Source: Morinoia aosen (lineage: Eukaryota > Arthropoda > Malacostraca > Amphipoda > Talitridae). Taken from it: a DNA stretch of 64,000 bases. Location: assembly GCA_030386875.1 (NCBI GenBank), contig CM059568.1, forward strand, positions 11,456,316-11,520,315, given 5' to 3'. Position numbers and translations under genes: made by a program. Shown here piece after piece: positions 41,565-54,018 of the stretch (its first letter is position 1; each line of letters opens with the position of its first letter). Under the pieces are notes generated by a model. It did not search any database. It was given only the letters and a program-made list of their open reading frames with translations, and had not been told where the DNA came from.

Positions 41565-43009
41565 GGGTGCTAAATACAATGCTAAATTTACCTGAAATTA
41601 AAACGACCGCATATAACCAGTGTTGTCCAATAATCACCCGCACAATTACGTCAAAGAATAGACAAAAGCCCTGGATTACTGAAGATATCTTGATCAATAT
41701 AAAGAAACGTCAAGCGTACCTAGCTTTACTATACGAAGGGCAAATTTCTAAAGTAACGTATAACAGATTCAGGAATCATGTGACAAATCAAATACGAACC
41801 TCAAAACAAAACTACTTCACACGCAAATTTACTTAATACAAAACTATTAGTAAAAAACTTGGCTCCTGCTTAATTCATGCTATAAACCGAATAATAATAC
41901 TACGAAAACAATTGAGTCCATCGTTCACGAAAATGTAAAATACCACGAGAAAAAAAATATTGCAACTGTGTTTAACAACTTTTTTGTAAACATAGGAAAA
42001 AATATAGCCGATAGTGTCTTCAGTGAACCCACAGACCACTTGCAATACATGGACCATGTCCGTGAACCCAACTCTTTCTTTTTCACGCCAACTAATCCCT
42101 CCGATGTAATTACGTGCATAAACAACTTGAAAAATAAATCAAGTGGGTTGAAAAAATTTTCGGCTAAAGTTCTTAAGGCTATAGCTGATAAAATAGCACC
42201 GTGCATATCATATATTATCAACCAATCCCTTTCTCAATGTATCTTCCCCAACTCTTTCAAAATTGCCAGAGTGACCCCTATTTTCAAAGATGGTGATAAA
42301 AACTGCATTAATAATTATAGACATATCTCTGTAATACCAATTATAGGCAAAATATTCGAAAAAAAATTGTGTATAAAAAGTGTATTCGTATTTTGAACAA
42401 AAATCTTTCCTCTACGACAAACAATACGGTTTTCGTTCTAAAAAATCTACGACACAAGCTGTATTAAATCATTTGCAATACCCTTATTCTAATATAGGTG
42501 AAGGAAAGCTTGTTTTCTCCGTATTTCTTGACTTTCGCGAAGCATTCGATTGTGTGGACCATAACGTATTACTCTTGAAACTACATTGTTATGGCATTCG
42601 AGGGGCTGCCCATGATTGGTTCAGATCATACCTAGCAAATCGGAAACAATACGTTGTCATTGACGACGCAAAATCAGACCCGCAGACAATTAGCCACGGA
42701 TTTCCACAAGGATCTGTCCTTGGGCCTTTTCTATTTCTGATTTTTATCAATGATATCATTAAATCTACATCATTCTTCAAATTCATACTTTTTGCCGATG
42801 ACAGTACCCTTTCTGCGGTCCTTCCAAACCAAAATCCCGCTAGGGTAGCGGAGCGTATAAATAATGAACTTCGTAAGGTTTCATTGTGGGTTAAAGCTAA
42901 TAAAATAAGCCTTAATATCGATAAAACAAAATATATTACATTCTCATACAAGAAAAATATATCTCTCCCACGCATTCAAATTGCCGAAGGTGAAACCGAA
43001 GAAACCAAC
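41565..43009 (+). mobile_element. LINE-C copy A, second fragment (linker and RT, decayed)
   Basis: Resumes where the 38,156-38,238 fragment stops. Pieces at 41,567-41,836, 41,968-42,396 and 42,380-43,042 carry the linker, the RT start (FEKKLCIK) and the RT core: motif A LDFREAFDCVDH, motif B GFPQGSVLGPFLFLIFIND and motif C FADDSTLSA. Frame changes near 41,840 and 42,390 break it. Relative to copy B the identity is perhaps 93-95% by eye. LINE similarity ends at GAAACCAAC (43,009), where the Gypsy LTR starts. The remainder of this LINE should lie beyond the window, after that Gypsy element. Confidence 0.8.
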
Positions 43010-43380
43010 TGTAATATAGCGAGTAGTGTGAGTTCAAGTTAGAGAGACCTAAAGTTGGCAACGCTCGAGGCGGCAAGATCATTAGCCAGTTTCCGATTGG
43101 TCGTAGCCAGCTAAACAGTTCATGCTGACTTCAAGTGTATATATATATATTATCCCGGATGGCTAAGTACTACCTCTAAGTTATTCTCTAACTACCTACC
43201 AGTAATTCCATTCTACTCTTTTCTAAATATTCCCACCTATCTCCGCTCTACTCTCGCTGGCCACATGTCTGGTAGTTGAATATCTAAGTTGTAGGGTATC
43301 TAAGAGGTGAGTGGATTATTTGCCTTATGTGATGTGTCATTGCATTTGTCTATTTATGTCAGCACTATCACTGTGTTGTG

Positions 43381-43693
43381 TGTCGCGTTTCTTTGCGGAT
43401 TATGATCTTCGCTACAGCAACGCGGGTTAACGGGCGAGGACGGACAAAAAAGGGCTAGTAACTCTTTCTTTATTTCGGTATCCGTGGCGCCGTAAAAGAC
43501 GGTGGGGGAAGGTCCCTCACGCGAGAAAAACTCGGAATAGCCTATTTCCACCTACAAGAGGAATGACTACTTATTTTTCTTGGCTCTACTTCAACCAAAT
43601 AGAACGCTGGCGTCAGTCTTGCGGACCAGCGCGGATCCGCAAAATGTTGCATGATAAATTTTTTTAAAATTTCGCGTCTTGTAAGACGCGACA
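43381..43693 (-). repeat. LTR of BEL/Pao-like element 1 (3' LTR in coding sense)
   Basis: 313 bp, starting TGTCGCGTTTC and ending AAGACGCGACA. Its last part shares GGACCAGCGCGGATCCGC with the 2.5-kb LTR family, so the short LTR is a relative of the long one. Confidence 0.9.
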
Positions 43694-46600
43694 CTCCCCC
43701 TTTTTGGTGGCTTTGTCCACCAATAACTGCCTTCGGGGGGGGGGGGCGCTGGGTAAGGGCTAGTTCAGTGGCGGGGCGCCCCACTCGACGGGGCTCATCG
43801 TAGTCGTCTCGCCCCGCGAGACGCGTCGGCGTTGTCTTCAGCAACGGGTGAGTGGCCTTCCACCTGCTGCGCGGGCGTGGCTCGTAGAGGAGTCCTCTCT
43901 GCTTCCCCAACCAACGTCGCGCTTTCCGTCGCTGGCGGGTGGTGGACCTCTGGAGGGGTCCTGGTGTCGTCTCCTGGTCTTTTTCGACGCTGCTCGGCAT
44001 TCCTCGTGCGTCGGCAAGTGCGTCATGCTCGTCCCGATGCTTCGAGTTCCGACGGCAGCTTGTCGCGCAGACGGTACTGAGAGGCTGGTTAAGGGATGAT
44101 GGAGGTGGGTGCTTGGCGTTTCCTGGAGGGTCGGGGACCGCGGGGCTGCCTCCCCCTTTGCTTGGCCCGCTCTGTCGAGCTCTCTTATCCACAGATGTGC
44201 GCTCAGCATAGTGCACGTCGTACCTTCTCTTCAGATCACCAGGGTGTGGTAGCTCCCGTTTCAGTCTCTTCTTGGACTTCGGTGATGCGCTGTCTTGACC
44301 GCACAGAGCGGCCATTCCATCATTGGTTGCTGACTGGTTGATAAATCTCGTCGTTGGCGAGGCTTCCGCTTGATTCTCGTCCTCTACCCTTGTGTTTGTC
44401 ATCTTTTCAGAGTCCCCGCGGTCGTCGGGGGGCCGCGGATGAGAGGTTTCATCGCTGTGCTGCTGGGTAATAGCGTCTTTTCCTGAGAACGGTTCAAGGC
44501 ACGTCTCCGGGCCATGGGTTTTGATAACGGCTTCGGCTACGATTCTTGCGACCGTGGAAGAGTGCTCTCCTTCGGGGCTAACGTCGTCGTTCACCTTGCC
44601 GACCATTGCCCAGCCTAAGGCAGTGTGGTGGACAAACGGAGCCTTACGGCGTTGTTTGTCGGAGTGGCTGTAGAGTAGGTCTCCGCAGTCCGTCCCTAGG
44701 AGCACCGCGACTTTTGCGTGTTTGTCCAAGGGCAAAAAATGGTGGGCGAAGTGCGATATCACCAGGGTTCTTGCGACGCGTTCGTAGGTCGCGACTGCTT
44801 TCTTTCTATCGGGGATGGAATTGCATTCCAACATCGGTGGGAGCTCGAATGTTTGGTCTTCAGACACTCCCTTTATTTTCAGCCCTGACACGCGTCTGCC
44901 GTATCGAACGGCGGATTGGTCGGTCAGCGTCTCTAGCGCGTAGTGAGTCTCAGGGGTTGTCACGCGAAGGGCGTTCAACAACTTAGGAGAGCAGAAGGAA
45001 GTGGTACTCATCTCGTCCAGGATTACGTAGGCGCGGCACGACCGACCCGTGTTTTCGTCGATAACGTCTCCCAGGAAAACTTTTCTGCATGCACCCTTTT
45101 CGGCTGTGGGCACGCGAGAGGCCAGGGCCACAGCTCTCAAACTCTCACCGAGCTCACTCTGAGCCCTGTCGCCGCTCGGTTCTCGACTGGGTCTCTCCTG
45201 GCGAGTGGTTTCACTCGAATTTCCGGCTGCTCGCCTGTTGATGTGAGCAGTTGTGCTATGATTGTTGGCTCCGCAGTCGTCGCACATCACAACTTCGTTG
45301 CAGTGCTTGGCCCAGTGAGTGCCTAGGAAGCGATAACACAACTTATATTCGCGGATGAAGTCCTTCTTCTTTTGAGGTTCTATTTTTCTCACCGCTTGGC
45401 ATGAGCTTGTCTCGTGCTGTGCGCTCTGGTGGAGAACACAGCTGCCGGGTCGATTCTCCGAGGATGTGTAGAGAACTGGTGGGGCTCTTGGACTAGGGCG
45501 AGCGGGGGCCGCGGTGTCGCGTCGATTACTCACCCAGTTGAGGTTCGATGCCCCAAAACTGTCGCATTGGGTGTCTGACAGCGTTTTGATGAACTCGCAG
45601 AACCTGGCGAAATCGGGTAGCGATCTAAATAATCTTCTGTGCCTACTTCTTTCGTTTCTCCAGGCATCCAGAACGAAGAAGGGCAGTCTCTCTACGATGG
45701 GCGATAACCCTACGTCAGTGTTCAGGAAGGAGAGGCCGTGGTTATGTTGCATTGTGTGATGAATCGCTAGACAGGCGTCGCTGAACTTCCGCAGCTTGAG
45801 ACCGACCGCGCGGTCACCCTTCGACCCTTTGATGTCCGAAGTTTGCGCGAGGCGTTCGAGCAGGCTGTCGGCTACCCTGTCGTCAGAGCCGAAGCGAGTC
45901 TTCAATTGTTCGACGATGTGGGTGAGCAGGGCCACTGTGTCTAGGTACGGTGCGGCCAGTATATCGTTGATCAGGCTCCTCGGCTCGCCGCAGGTATGGT
46001 TTGTGAAGATCTCAATGGCGTCGATGGGCTCCACGGCGAGCCTTTCCATCCTTCTCTTGAGGGCATCGAACCATCTGTGGAACAGATGAGCCTCTCCCAC
46101 GTAAGGCTGGTTGGCCCCCTTTTTTAAATCTTCGATCATCGAGAGCCTCATAGCTCCGTCGATCACTGGTGGCCTTGTTTCGAAGACCACGGCAGGCGAG
46201 CTGGTGGAAGCGCTAGGCTGGAATTCTGGTGCGGAGGGATTCATCAGAGGTGCGAGGGCAGTGTCACGGGGTAGAGCGTTCACGACCGCCGTCGCACCCC
46301 CTGCGGGCTCCACGACGTGGCGTTGGAAAGCTTGGTCGACCCAGGCACCTGTGCGAGCGTCTTTGCTCTCGATATTCTCTGCACCGAAGGGCTGATCATT
46401 CTCCGTTCGGTTCCTGTTCCTCAATTTTGACCTCTCAATAGTGATTTGTGCCAACAGCACCGATGGATCTTCCGTGATGTCGATAAGCATCTGCTTATTG
46501 CCTTGGCTAGGGGGCTCGCGGCGCTCGGACTCGCCGTCCTTGTGACGAGAGCTGGCGCTGGGAAGGCTCTGACTATGATCGCTCTTACTGTCTTGACTCT

Positions 46601-47231
46601 GGCTGTAATAGCTCGAGCTTTGGTGACTCTGACGACGATGACTGGGGCTTGCCTGGTCTTTGCCCCGACGGTTGGAACGGTGTCCGTTCCTGCTCTCAGC
46701 CAATAATGATTTTGAGGGCTTGTTCTGATATGCAGCGCCTTGCTGCTGGTTCTTGGACGAGGTCTTCATCGACCTCGAGCTCTTGCGCTAGGAGGGTTCC
46801 TTTGCCACACTCTGTGACGAGCTCCCCCAGAGCTCCTCGTTTCTGTGATCCATTGAGTTCGCTAGTGCTTTTCTGCGAGCTCTAGCGCTTGTCAATGAGT
46901 CTCGGATTACCGTCGCTTCTGCAGTGGCTCCTGAACTCTCGAGAGCCAGGACTAGCTGGTCTCCGAGCTGCTTGACGGTCTTAGCCTTTGTTCGGATTCC
47001 AGAGTAGACTTGGTCGACCTCGCCGGGAGTCTCGAGATCTCGTGGTACTGCACCATTCAGGAGACTGTTCAAGGCTGCTAGCTCGTTGTTGAACTGGTCT
47101 TCCAGCTGTAGAAGTCTAGGCTTGTTTTTTCTTTCGAGAGAGTTCATTTCTATGGTCTCGGATATTCGCCACGGGCTGCTGAGAATCTGCTGTGGGCCTC
47201 CTCTTTGGAGGACTTCTTCGTGGACGGGCAC
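43542..47231 (-). pseudogene. Gag and protease-like coding region of BEL/Pao-like element 1
   Basis: In coding order: a coiled, Leu/Glu-rich gag start (47,231-46,788), a Ser/Arg-rich stretch, a Pao-type gag core near 46,100-45,520 (FHRWFDALKRRMERL), a Cys/His knuckle region near 45,330-45,240 (KLCYRFLGTHWAKHC), and a retropepsin-like region near 45,070-44,570 (HHTALGWAMVGKV). In full BEL/Pao elements RT would follow. Here instead comes a basic, Pro-rich tail that runs to 43,542, inside the 3' LTR. One frame of 1,075 codons covers most of it. It is treated as a fossil with about one break. Confidence 0.75.
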
Positions 47232-47251
47232 CTTCCGCTGACGTCTTTTAC

Positions 47252-47564
47252 TGTCGCGTTTCTTTACGGATTATGATCTTCGCTACAGCAACGCAGGTTA
47301 ACGGGCGAGGACGGACAAAAAAGGGCTGGTAACTCTTTCGTTATTTCGGTATCCGTGGCGCCGTAAAAGACGGTGGGGGAAGGTCCCTCACGCTAGAAAA
47401 ACTCGGAATAGCCTATTTCCACCTACAAGAGGAATGACTACTTACTTTTCTTGGCTCTACTTCAACCAAATAGAACGCTGGCGTCAGTCTTGCGGACCAG
47501 CGTGGATCCGCAAAATTTTGCCTGATAAATTTTTTTAAAATTTCGCGTCTTGTAAGACGCGACA
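47252..47564 (-). repeat. LTR of BEL/Pao-like element 1 (5' LTR in coding sense)
   Basis: 313 bp, the same length as its partner. No clear tRNA-primer match beginning TGG was seen just inside it. Confidence 0.9.
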
Positions 47565-47569
47565 TTGTG

Positions 47570-48785
47570 TCTATGTAGAACCCAGATACTGTGCCGGTGT
47601 TGTTTAACCTAAACTGTGCTCTAGTGTAGGATTACTAAGACTTTCATATCGACGACGTGGTGTTGGTAGAACTGCTGGGAGTGACTAAGTAGTAGTGACT
47701 AGTGAGGAAACATTGAATTTGCATAGTGAATTATTTTTTGTTCTGCTCACTGGTGTTGCCAGACGGGCTAGACTAGTGAAGAAACTCAGAATTGATCTAG
47801 TGATTGTACTTTTTGTGCTGTGATTTTTTTCTACTTTTCACGGTGTTAAACTTACTAAAAATTCAATGTGCCATTGATAGGTTCAGTGGGAGAATTTAAT
47901 CCTTTAGAGGAAGAATTTGGAGGCTATGAAACTAGATTACGCTGCTATTTTTTAATAAACAAAATAGGAGACAAGGAAAAAGCCCTCCACTAATTTCACT
48001 AGTGGGTCCAAAAGTTGCTAGGCTAATAAAAGACCTAGTGTCTCCTAAAAGAACCCTTGATGCTACTTATGACGAGATTGTGGAAGCGTTGAGACGGCAT
48101 TTTAAGCCTACACGCAACCAAATCTTCGAAAGGTTCCGGTTCCATAAGTGGAACCAGAAACAAGGGGAAAGCATCACTGATTTTGTTGCTAGCTTGAAGG
48201 CCCTTTCACATACCTGTTATTTCAAACAGGAAGTGCTAGAAGAGACTCTGCTGGACAGATTCATTTTGGGTGTGTCCAGTAATTAAATTCAAAATTTCTT
48301 GCTGAATGAAGCTGGCCTGACATGGCAAAAGGCCATGGATCTAGCTACTGCTAAAGAAACCACACTGAGAGAAACAGTGGGGTTGAGGCAATCAAATTCT
48401 GTTCTCAATGTAGGTCATAGTAAAGTTCAGCAAACTACGTACAAGCCTCAGGCGCAAGCTAGCCCCAAATCAGCATGCAGCGGCTGTGGTGGTTTGCACT
48501 GGCGTAGAGATTGCCCCTATAAAGACAGTAATTGTCATGGTTGTGGCCAAAAAGGTTATCTAAAAAAATGTTGTTTCAAACTAAAAGGGCAAAAATCTGC
48601 TAAAGGCAACAAAAATAATTTTTTGCATGCTATGCATGAAAAAAGGGGGAGGGAACACCATCCTAACACTAATGGAACTAGCAATGGAACCAGTGCAGAC
48701 TACCCAGCCCCCAATCATGGGTGTTATGGGGAAATATTTTCATTAGCCGAGGAAATGAAACCCCTAATGAGAATAAAATTGTTGT
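47570..48785 (+). pseudogene. Leader and gag region of the Mag-like Gypsy element
   Basis: Leader sequence resumes after the BEL/Pao-like insertion. Gag-like protein begins near 47,880 (GEFNPLEEEFGGYE) and continues through 48,002-48,286 (FKPTRNQIFERFRFHKWNQ) and 48,299-48,785. This includes two Cys/His knuckles, SACSGCGGLHWRRDCP and CHGCGQKGYLKKC. The pattern of paired knuckles and the FHKW-type motif fits Mag-like Gypsy gag. The product would form the particle shell and bind element RNA. It is a fossil with about two breaks and is cut off by the next Gypsy insertion. Confidence 0.75.
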
Positions 48786-49422
48786 TGTGGTATATTGCTG
48801 CGCCAGGCATGTATTCCTACGCGCAGCCAATCACTGGGCGCGGCAGCTGTCGGCGGGCTGCTTTGTGTACACATCGTAATTTGTGTTCACGGACGCTTTG
48901 GTGTTCCAATGTGTTTATTCTGTTTAGAATAACACATGCGACGTATTTACGTTATAAGCTGCTCCGTCTAAGTGGCAGGAGATATTTTGTGGGATCTATT
49001 TCCTGACGTGTGGAGCGTCGGTCTGAGCGCCGGCCTTGGGATTATTGCGTCTGCTGCTGGCGAGTGAGGTTGAGCGTGTTTAAGCTTCCGGTTTCGCTCT
49101 TGAAGTATCCTTGTAGATACTTGTGTTGTGTTCTGTTTTTGCGCTGAGACACAAGCAGGTAGGACCTGCAGGCGTGTTGTGTGCCTGTGTATCTGAGTGT
49201 TGTTCAGACACACCACACTAGCGCTGGAGCTAGTGTGTGCTTTCTTTCTGCCGTGAAGTGTGTTCGTTTCACGGCAGCGTGTGTTCACACTGGGTGTGTC
49301 CTCTGACACACGAGCTCAGGTGTGTGTCTGGCGTCGGCTGCAAGGGAGGTTAGGAGGCCGATCCGAGCTCTTGGAGCTCGGCTCTGAGACCTTGGGTCTC
49401 GGGATTTGCACATCCCGCAACA
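48786..49422 (+). repeat. 5' LTR of the second Gypsy-like element
   Basis: 637 bp. It contains several short inverted words near its end, such as GAGCTCTTGGAGCTC and TGAGACCTTGGGTCTC, which could form hairpins in the RNA near the leader. Confidence 0.9.
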
Positions 49423-49438
49423 AGCTATCTAGGCTTTT

Positions 49439-50299
49439 TTGCCTTGCCTTATGTCGGAGGTGCGTAAGGCAGGGACTGCGTCATCGAGAGAGGATGCAGG
49501 GTCGCCCGGGGCGGCTAGTGGTGTGTCTGGGACAGCCACCACGGTTGATCTTAGGCAACTGGCCAGCATCCTGATGCAGGCTAAGGGGCCTATTATTGAC
49601 CGATTGGGGAGAGCTCTCCCCAAGTTCAGCGGCGACGGCACAGTGGATGTGTCGGAGTGGCTGGATGACCTTGAGCGCAGGTGCAAGGTCGAACAGGTTG
49701 GACCTGAGGAGGTCGTAGACTTCCTGCTCGAGGGCAATGCTGCTCGGGTGTTCCGCGCCCTTAGGGTGTCGAAGGCCTCCCAGTGGGAGGTAGTGAAGGC
49801 GACACTGCTGGCGCAGTGCGGCATGTCGCGGCAGGAAGCCTACAGGTGCTTCACGGACCGTCAGCTTCAGGCTGGCGAGGCCGTGGACGTCTATGTGGAC
49901 GACCTGCAACGCCTAAACGCTCGACTGAGGGCAGGGCCGGAGGACTTGATCTTCCGGGTCAAGTTCCTTGAGGGCCTGCCTCAGGCCATCCGTAAGTGGG
50001 CAGTGATGCTCCCGGAGGTTTACACCTCCAGCTTCGACGAGTTGCTGGCGAAGGTGCGTGATAGGGTGTCCGCGCAGCGTGCTGCTGATGGCCTTACTTA
50101 TGCAAGTAAGGCCAAGGCAGCCGCAGCTTCTTCCGGGAAGAAGCCTGGGCTTGTATGCCCAAGGTGTACCAGACCTCACCGGGTGAGGGACTGTACCCAG
50201 ACTCGCCGCAAGGCGAAGGCAGTGCCTCCTTCGAACAGCAGGAAAGAAAGCTTATGCTTTCGCTGCTCGAAGCCCGGTCAGCACTCGGTCCAAGCACGC
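49439..50299 (+). pseudogene. Gag region of the second Gypsy-like element
   Basis: The frame starts shortly after the LTR. An acidic/Ser-rich start leads to a retrotransposon gag core (LPKFSGDGTVDVSEWLDDLE, then QAGEAVDVYVDDLQRLNARL), and then a basic region with CPRCTRPHRVRDC and CFRCSKPG knuckles. It is the particle-forming, RNA-binding protein of the element. The MITE-like insert begins inside the last knuckle region. Fossil. Confidence 0.75.
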
Positions 50300-50792
50300 A
50301 GGATTTCTACACCGCCCACCCCTCTCCCTCCACCTCGGAGCAGCTACTAAAGTTGCCATTCGCGCCAATTATTGAACTATGTAGCACTACTGAGGTTTAT
50401 TAACCTATCTGTTCATTATGCAGTTATTATTAATCACTGCAATATAACCACTACAAGTACTTAGTGAGCAGATACTACAGCGTAATATCAAATTTAACCT
50501 CTATTAAATCATTATAATCAGTTTTTACAACGACCGTTGGTGTTTGGCTATTCGACCCTCCATCTCGGCACGCAAAACAGGCATTTTTAAACTTTTTTAA
50601 GTTAACCTTAAACTAACTGAACTTGGCCTAACCTAACCCAACCTAACCTAACTTAAACTAACCTCTTAACCTAACTTAACTTAACTTAACCTAACCTAAA
50701 TTAATTTAACCTAACATTTCTGTAGCTGCTTGGAGGTGGTGCTGTAGCTGGTTGGAGGTGGAGGGAGAGGGCTGGGCGGTGTAGAAACCTTG
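50300..50792. mobile_element. MITE-like insert with about 45-bp terminal inverted repeats
   Basis: TTTCTACACCGCCC near 50,306 is mirrored by GGGCGGTGTAGAAA near 50,775. The match extends inward with CTCTCCCTCCACCT against AGGTGGAGGGAGAG and further to GTAGC words. The interior is AT-rich, with a CCTAA-rich run at about 50,620-50,715 and no ORF. This is the plan of a non-autonomous DNA transposon. The exact ends and target duplication could not be fixed, so the superfamily is not assigned. Confidence 0.7.
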
Positions 50793-51533
50793 CGAGATCA
50801 GACCCTGTGCGCCCGGGCACTTTGCTCGGGACTGCCCAGAGCCCACAGCTGCCGCTGGCGGCGCTGATCGCAGTTCGGGTTTCCGTGGGGAGGAAGTGGA
50901 AAGGGGCACCGCTTCCTCCGGCGTGGAAACCAAGGAAGTCTAGGTACTTCCACTAGTCTCTCTACGAGAGGCTTGGCTGTCAGTGACAGCCCACAGCGTC
51001 CTGGGGACGTTGTCGTGACTGGTGCTCATGCGCCTGTCACGGGTAAGCAGGGCTTACCCATGGCAGCTGGTAGGCTTATTTCGAGTAGCATGCCAGTTAT
51101 CAAGGCCATTGTGAATGGCCATTCTGCCTTGTGTCTGGTTGACACCGGCAGCGGGTGCACGATGGTGTCCACCCGGGTGGTGGAGGGACTGTCGGGCCGC
51201 AAGGCCCGACATTTTGTGACGGCTGATGGCAGAACTTCCTCTAAGGGGAAGGAATGTCAGGCAGTCGTGCAGTTGTATAAGCACTTTTTTAGAGGGCCAG
51301 CAATTGCAGTTGAAGGGTTGGAGAATCTTGGCGTTGACTGCCTCTTGGGTGACGATGTAATCGATCACATGGGAGGAGTCCCTGTCAAAAGAGGACCCAA
51401 CTCTAGGTACCAGATTGAGTGGGGTCAACCCATTTCTGCCAGGTGCTGTGGTAGTGCTCCCATGAAGGAAGGTCGTGGGGTTGTTCGTGGGGTTAACTCA
51501 CTTACGATTAGTGATCACGACTTTGAAGCCCCG
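50793..51533 (+). pseudogene. Late gag and aspartic protease region of the second Gypsy-like element
   Basis: Gag-type sequence resumes after the MITE-like insert (HFARDCPEP). The frame from 50,973 shows a retropepsin: ALCLVDTGSGCTMVS with the Asp-Thr-Gly active-site triad, and GVDCLLGDDVIDHMGG toward the C-terminal flap partner. It would cleave the polyprotein. The BEL/Pao-like element 2 begins at 51,534, immediately after it. Fossil. Confidence 0.75.
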
Positions 51534-54018
51534 TGTAATGTCGTGCGCTAGCGGAACCTCTATCTTCGCTTTCAGCACGCCATTGAACGGAAATCGGTAG
51601 GACGCCCGAAGGGAAACGAGGTCTCTTCAGGTTTTTTATTTCTTATCCCCTGGTTCCGTAAATCTGCACAGACAAGTATGATTCAGACTCGGACCAGGAA
51701 TTGCAATAAAATCCTAATTTAAGATCGCAGTCGATTGATCAATTAAATGTATATGGCTCTGCATAACGAGAAAGGAATCTCCTACTTCTTGAGCAAGACA
51801 CAGAGCACGGCTAAATGATGTTAGAACTAGGTATGATATTCTAGTGACGGAAGGGCGATAAGAGTGGTCACGAGGCACAGTCATGGGAACAACACAGCAC
51901 AATGACATTTAATGACTCAATTATTATCATTCTATAGGAAAGTTTTAGCCTCCCTCAACCACGACAAAGATGTCCCAAGAGAGGAAAGAAGAAGACACAA
52001 TTTGGCATGAGGTTGAGGGAACGCGGAATCTATGCACAAGGCGCACAGGAGTAGTGAGCTAGGAAAGAAGTTCTTGAAACAATGAAAGGTTTCTGTAGCA
52101 TTGACAGGGAAGAAAACAAGTCTCTAATCGAGGAACACATTGTCGAGAACACCCTGCCAAAGACACACGGCTAGGAAACACATTAGAAAGAACACATCTA
52201 TGATACACGCACACGAATATTGTAGAACTCGTGTCACTAGTCGAAGGGAGTGATTGAGGGCAATGTACTCCAAATCTCGCTCAATCTACATTTGACAATA
52301 CATGCAATGATAATTTTGAGAGACAACACAATTCTACGGGCGATGCATTTTCATTGTGAGGTGAAAACACTCTCGACAGTTTACATGTACATGACATAAG
52401 CTTCGCAATTCCCGACGCCAGGAAATAATACATGAATCGCTTGTTTCGGCCAGTGTTCGAACTGTCTTCTTAAAGAAGCACAAGAGAAATATATATGGAT
52501 ATACATCCGTATATATATACGCACGCATATGTATTCACACGCATACACACATGCATACATACACACAAGCATGAGGGCCAAGAAGACTATAAGCTCTGTA
52601 TCTCCAACCCAACAATTTTAACATAGCGGTCATTAATTAATAAGCACTCTATCCAAACAAAGGTGGATGATCGCGCAACAAATGTATAGTCCTCACATGA
52701 ACGCTTCACGATGATAAAGAGATGACGAGCTAGGTAATGATACAGGTTGAGAGAGGATACTCTAAAATACTTACAGACGATGGGGAAAGGTCCCTCACTT
52801 TAGACTTGGAACAGCTTATTTTAGCATATGAACCAAGTAACTATTCTGTCTCTTTGTTTAACCTATCTGTGGAAGAGGAACAGCAAAATTAGGTCTCTAA
52901 AGCAGGGGCAAGTTACTTAGGTTATCAGATCGGCCATCGTCGACAAAACCCATCATCAAAAGGTGAAAGCGGCAAGTACACGTTTATCAACGTTGCTTTG
53001 AAAACACAAATCACATGGGCTAGTGGTCTCAAATTTCTGCGCCTATTCTCAGTCTACTGAATGCCGTAACTTTAGGCTTCCACCTTACTGACTGGCGCAA
53101 CTTGCCCAGCGCAGCTCGTAGGTAAGAAGCCAATCGACTAAATTTATTTGACTTTGCTTCACATTTTTCTATTAATGAATGTCATAGAGAGCGCAACACA
53201 AAGACAAGAAATTCATATTCCCGAGTTGATACAAGTTCAGCACGATGAGTCATGAACTTTTCAATATCAACAACTGATGTCTAATCCATGGAAGAACCAT
53301 CATAGTTTTTATTTTCAGTACACAAATCTTTCAATAGTGAAGCAGCGGTTGGTTTGTATTCTCAAATAAATAGAAAACTGTGCTAATTTGTGTTAATCTA
53401 TGAAATGTAATAAACTTTAAATAATCCGCTATGTCAAACTCGAAGGCATTGAAATGTCAGCCTCTCCATGTTGCATTTACTGCCTATGACACTTAACTTA
53501 CATGGCTTGGCTATTATGCAAATGTTGCTGAGCAAAAAAAAAAAAAACATTTGAACACTAGTACGGAATTAACCGTGTTCAGCTTAAATACCGTTAAGCT
53601 AGATTCTGACTAATTTCCAGCGCTACACTGCAGCTTACTGGCTACACCGAAAGAAAACACCAGACCTTACGGCCTTGTAACGGCTAGTCTAACTCAATGT
53701 AGGTGGGTTTGCCGGCCACCAGAAGCATCCTCGAATGCTCTAGAAACCGGCCGTTCCCCGCTGTCGAACAAAAGTTGCGTGAAGACACTCAAAAAATATA
53801 GCCAGCGAGGTAACACGTAAATTACATGAATTTCCTACACAAATTCACTCTTAAAAGACACAGAAACTTAAGATTATCCGGGAACCTGTTCCTCCCACGA
53901 GCACTTCACTTCAAATAACACGCTGCGTCACTCTTGCGGACCAGCGCGGATCCGCCGAATGTTGCCAGAATAAATTGTCAAATTCTTTGAATTTTCTCAC
54001 GTCTTGTACGACGTGACA
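51534..54018 (-). repeat. LTR of BEL/Pao-like element 2 (3' LTR in coding sense)
   Basis: 2,485 bp. It includes a CA/TA microsatellite near 52,490-52,570, a GGTCCCTCACTTTAGAC block near 52,790 and GGACCAGCGCGGATCCGC near 53,940. No ORF in it is convincing. Confidence 0.92.

Larger units (their letters stand above)
43381..47564 (-). mobile_element. BEL/Pao-like non-autonomous element 1 (gag-protease only), 313-bp LTRs, fossil
   Basis: LTRs at 43,381-43,693 and 47,252-47,564 begin TGTCGCG and end GCGACA. A 5-bp target duplication TTGTG flanks the element (43,376-43,380 and 47,565-47,569). The LTRs differ at about nine positions (near 3%). On the minus strand the internal region carries gag and an aspartic-protease-like segment but no RT, RNase H or integrase. 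A pyrimidine run just inside 43,694 is the polypurine tract seen from the other strand. The coding part is largely open, with about one break. Confidence 0.88.

Noticed and set aside
43832-46885. Plus-strand ORFs across BEL/Pao-like element 1 (and likewise across element 2)
   Set aside because: They are antisense to the gag-protease region and carry no recognisable domain.
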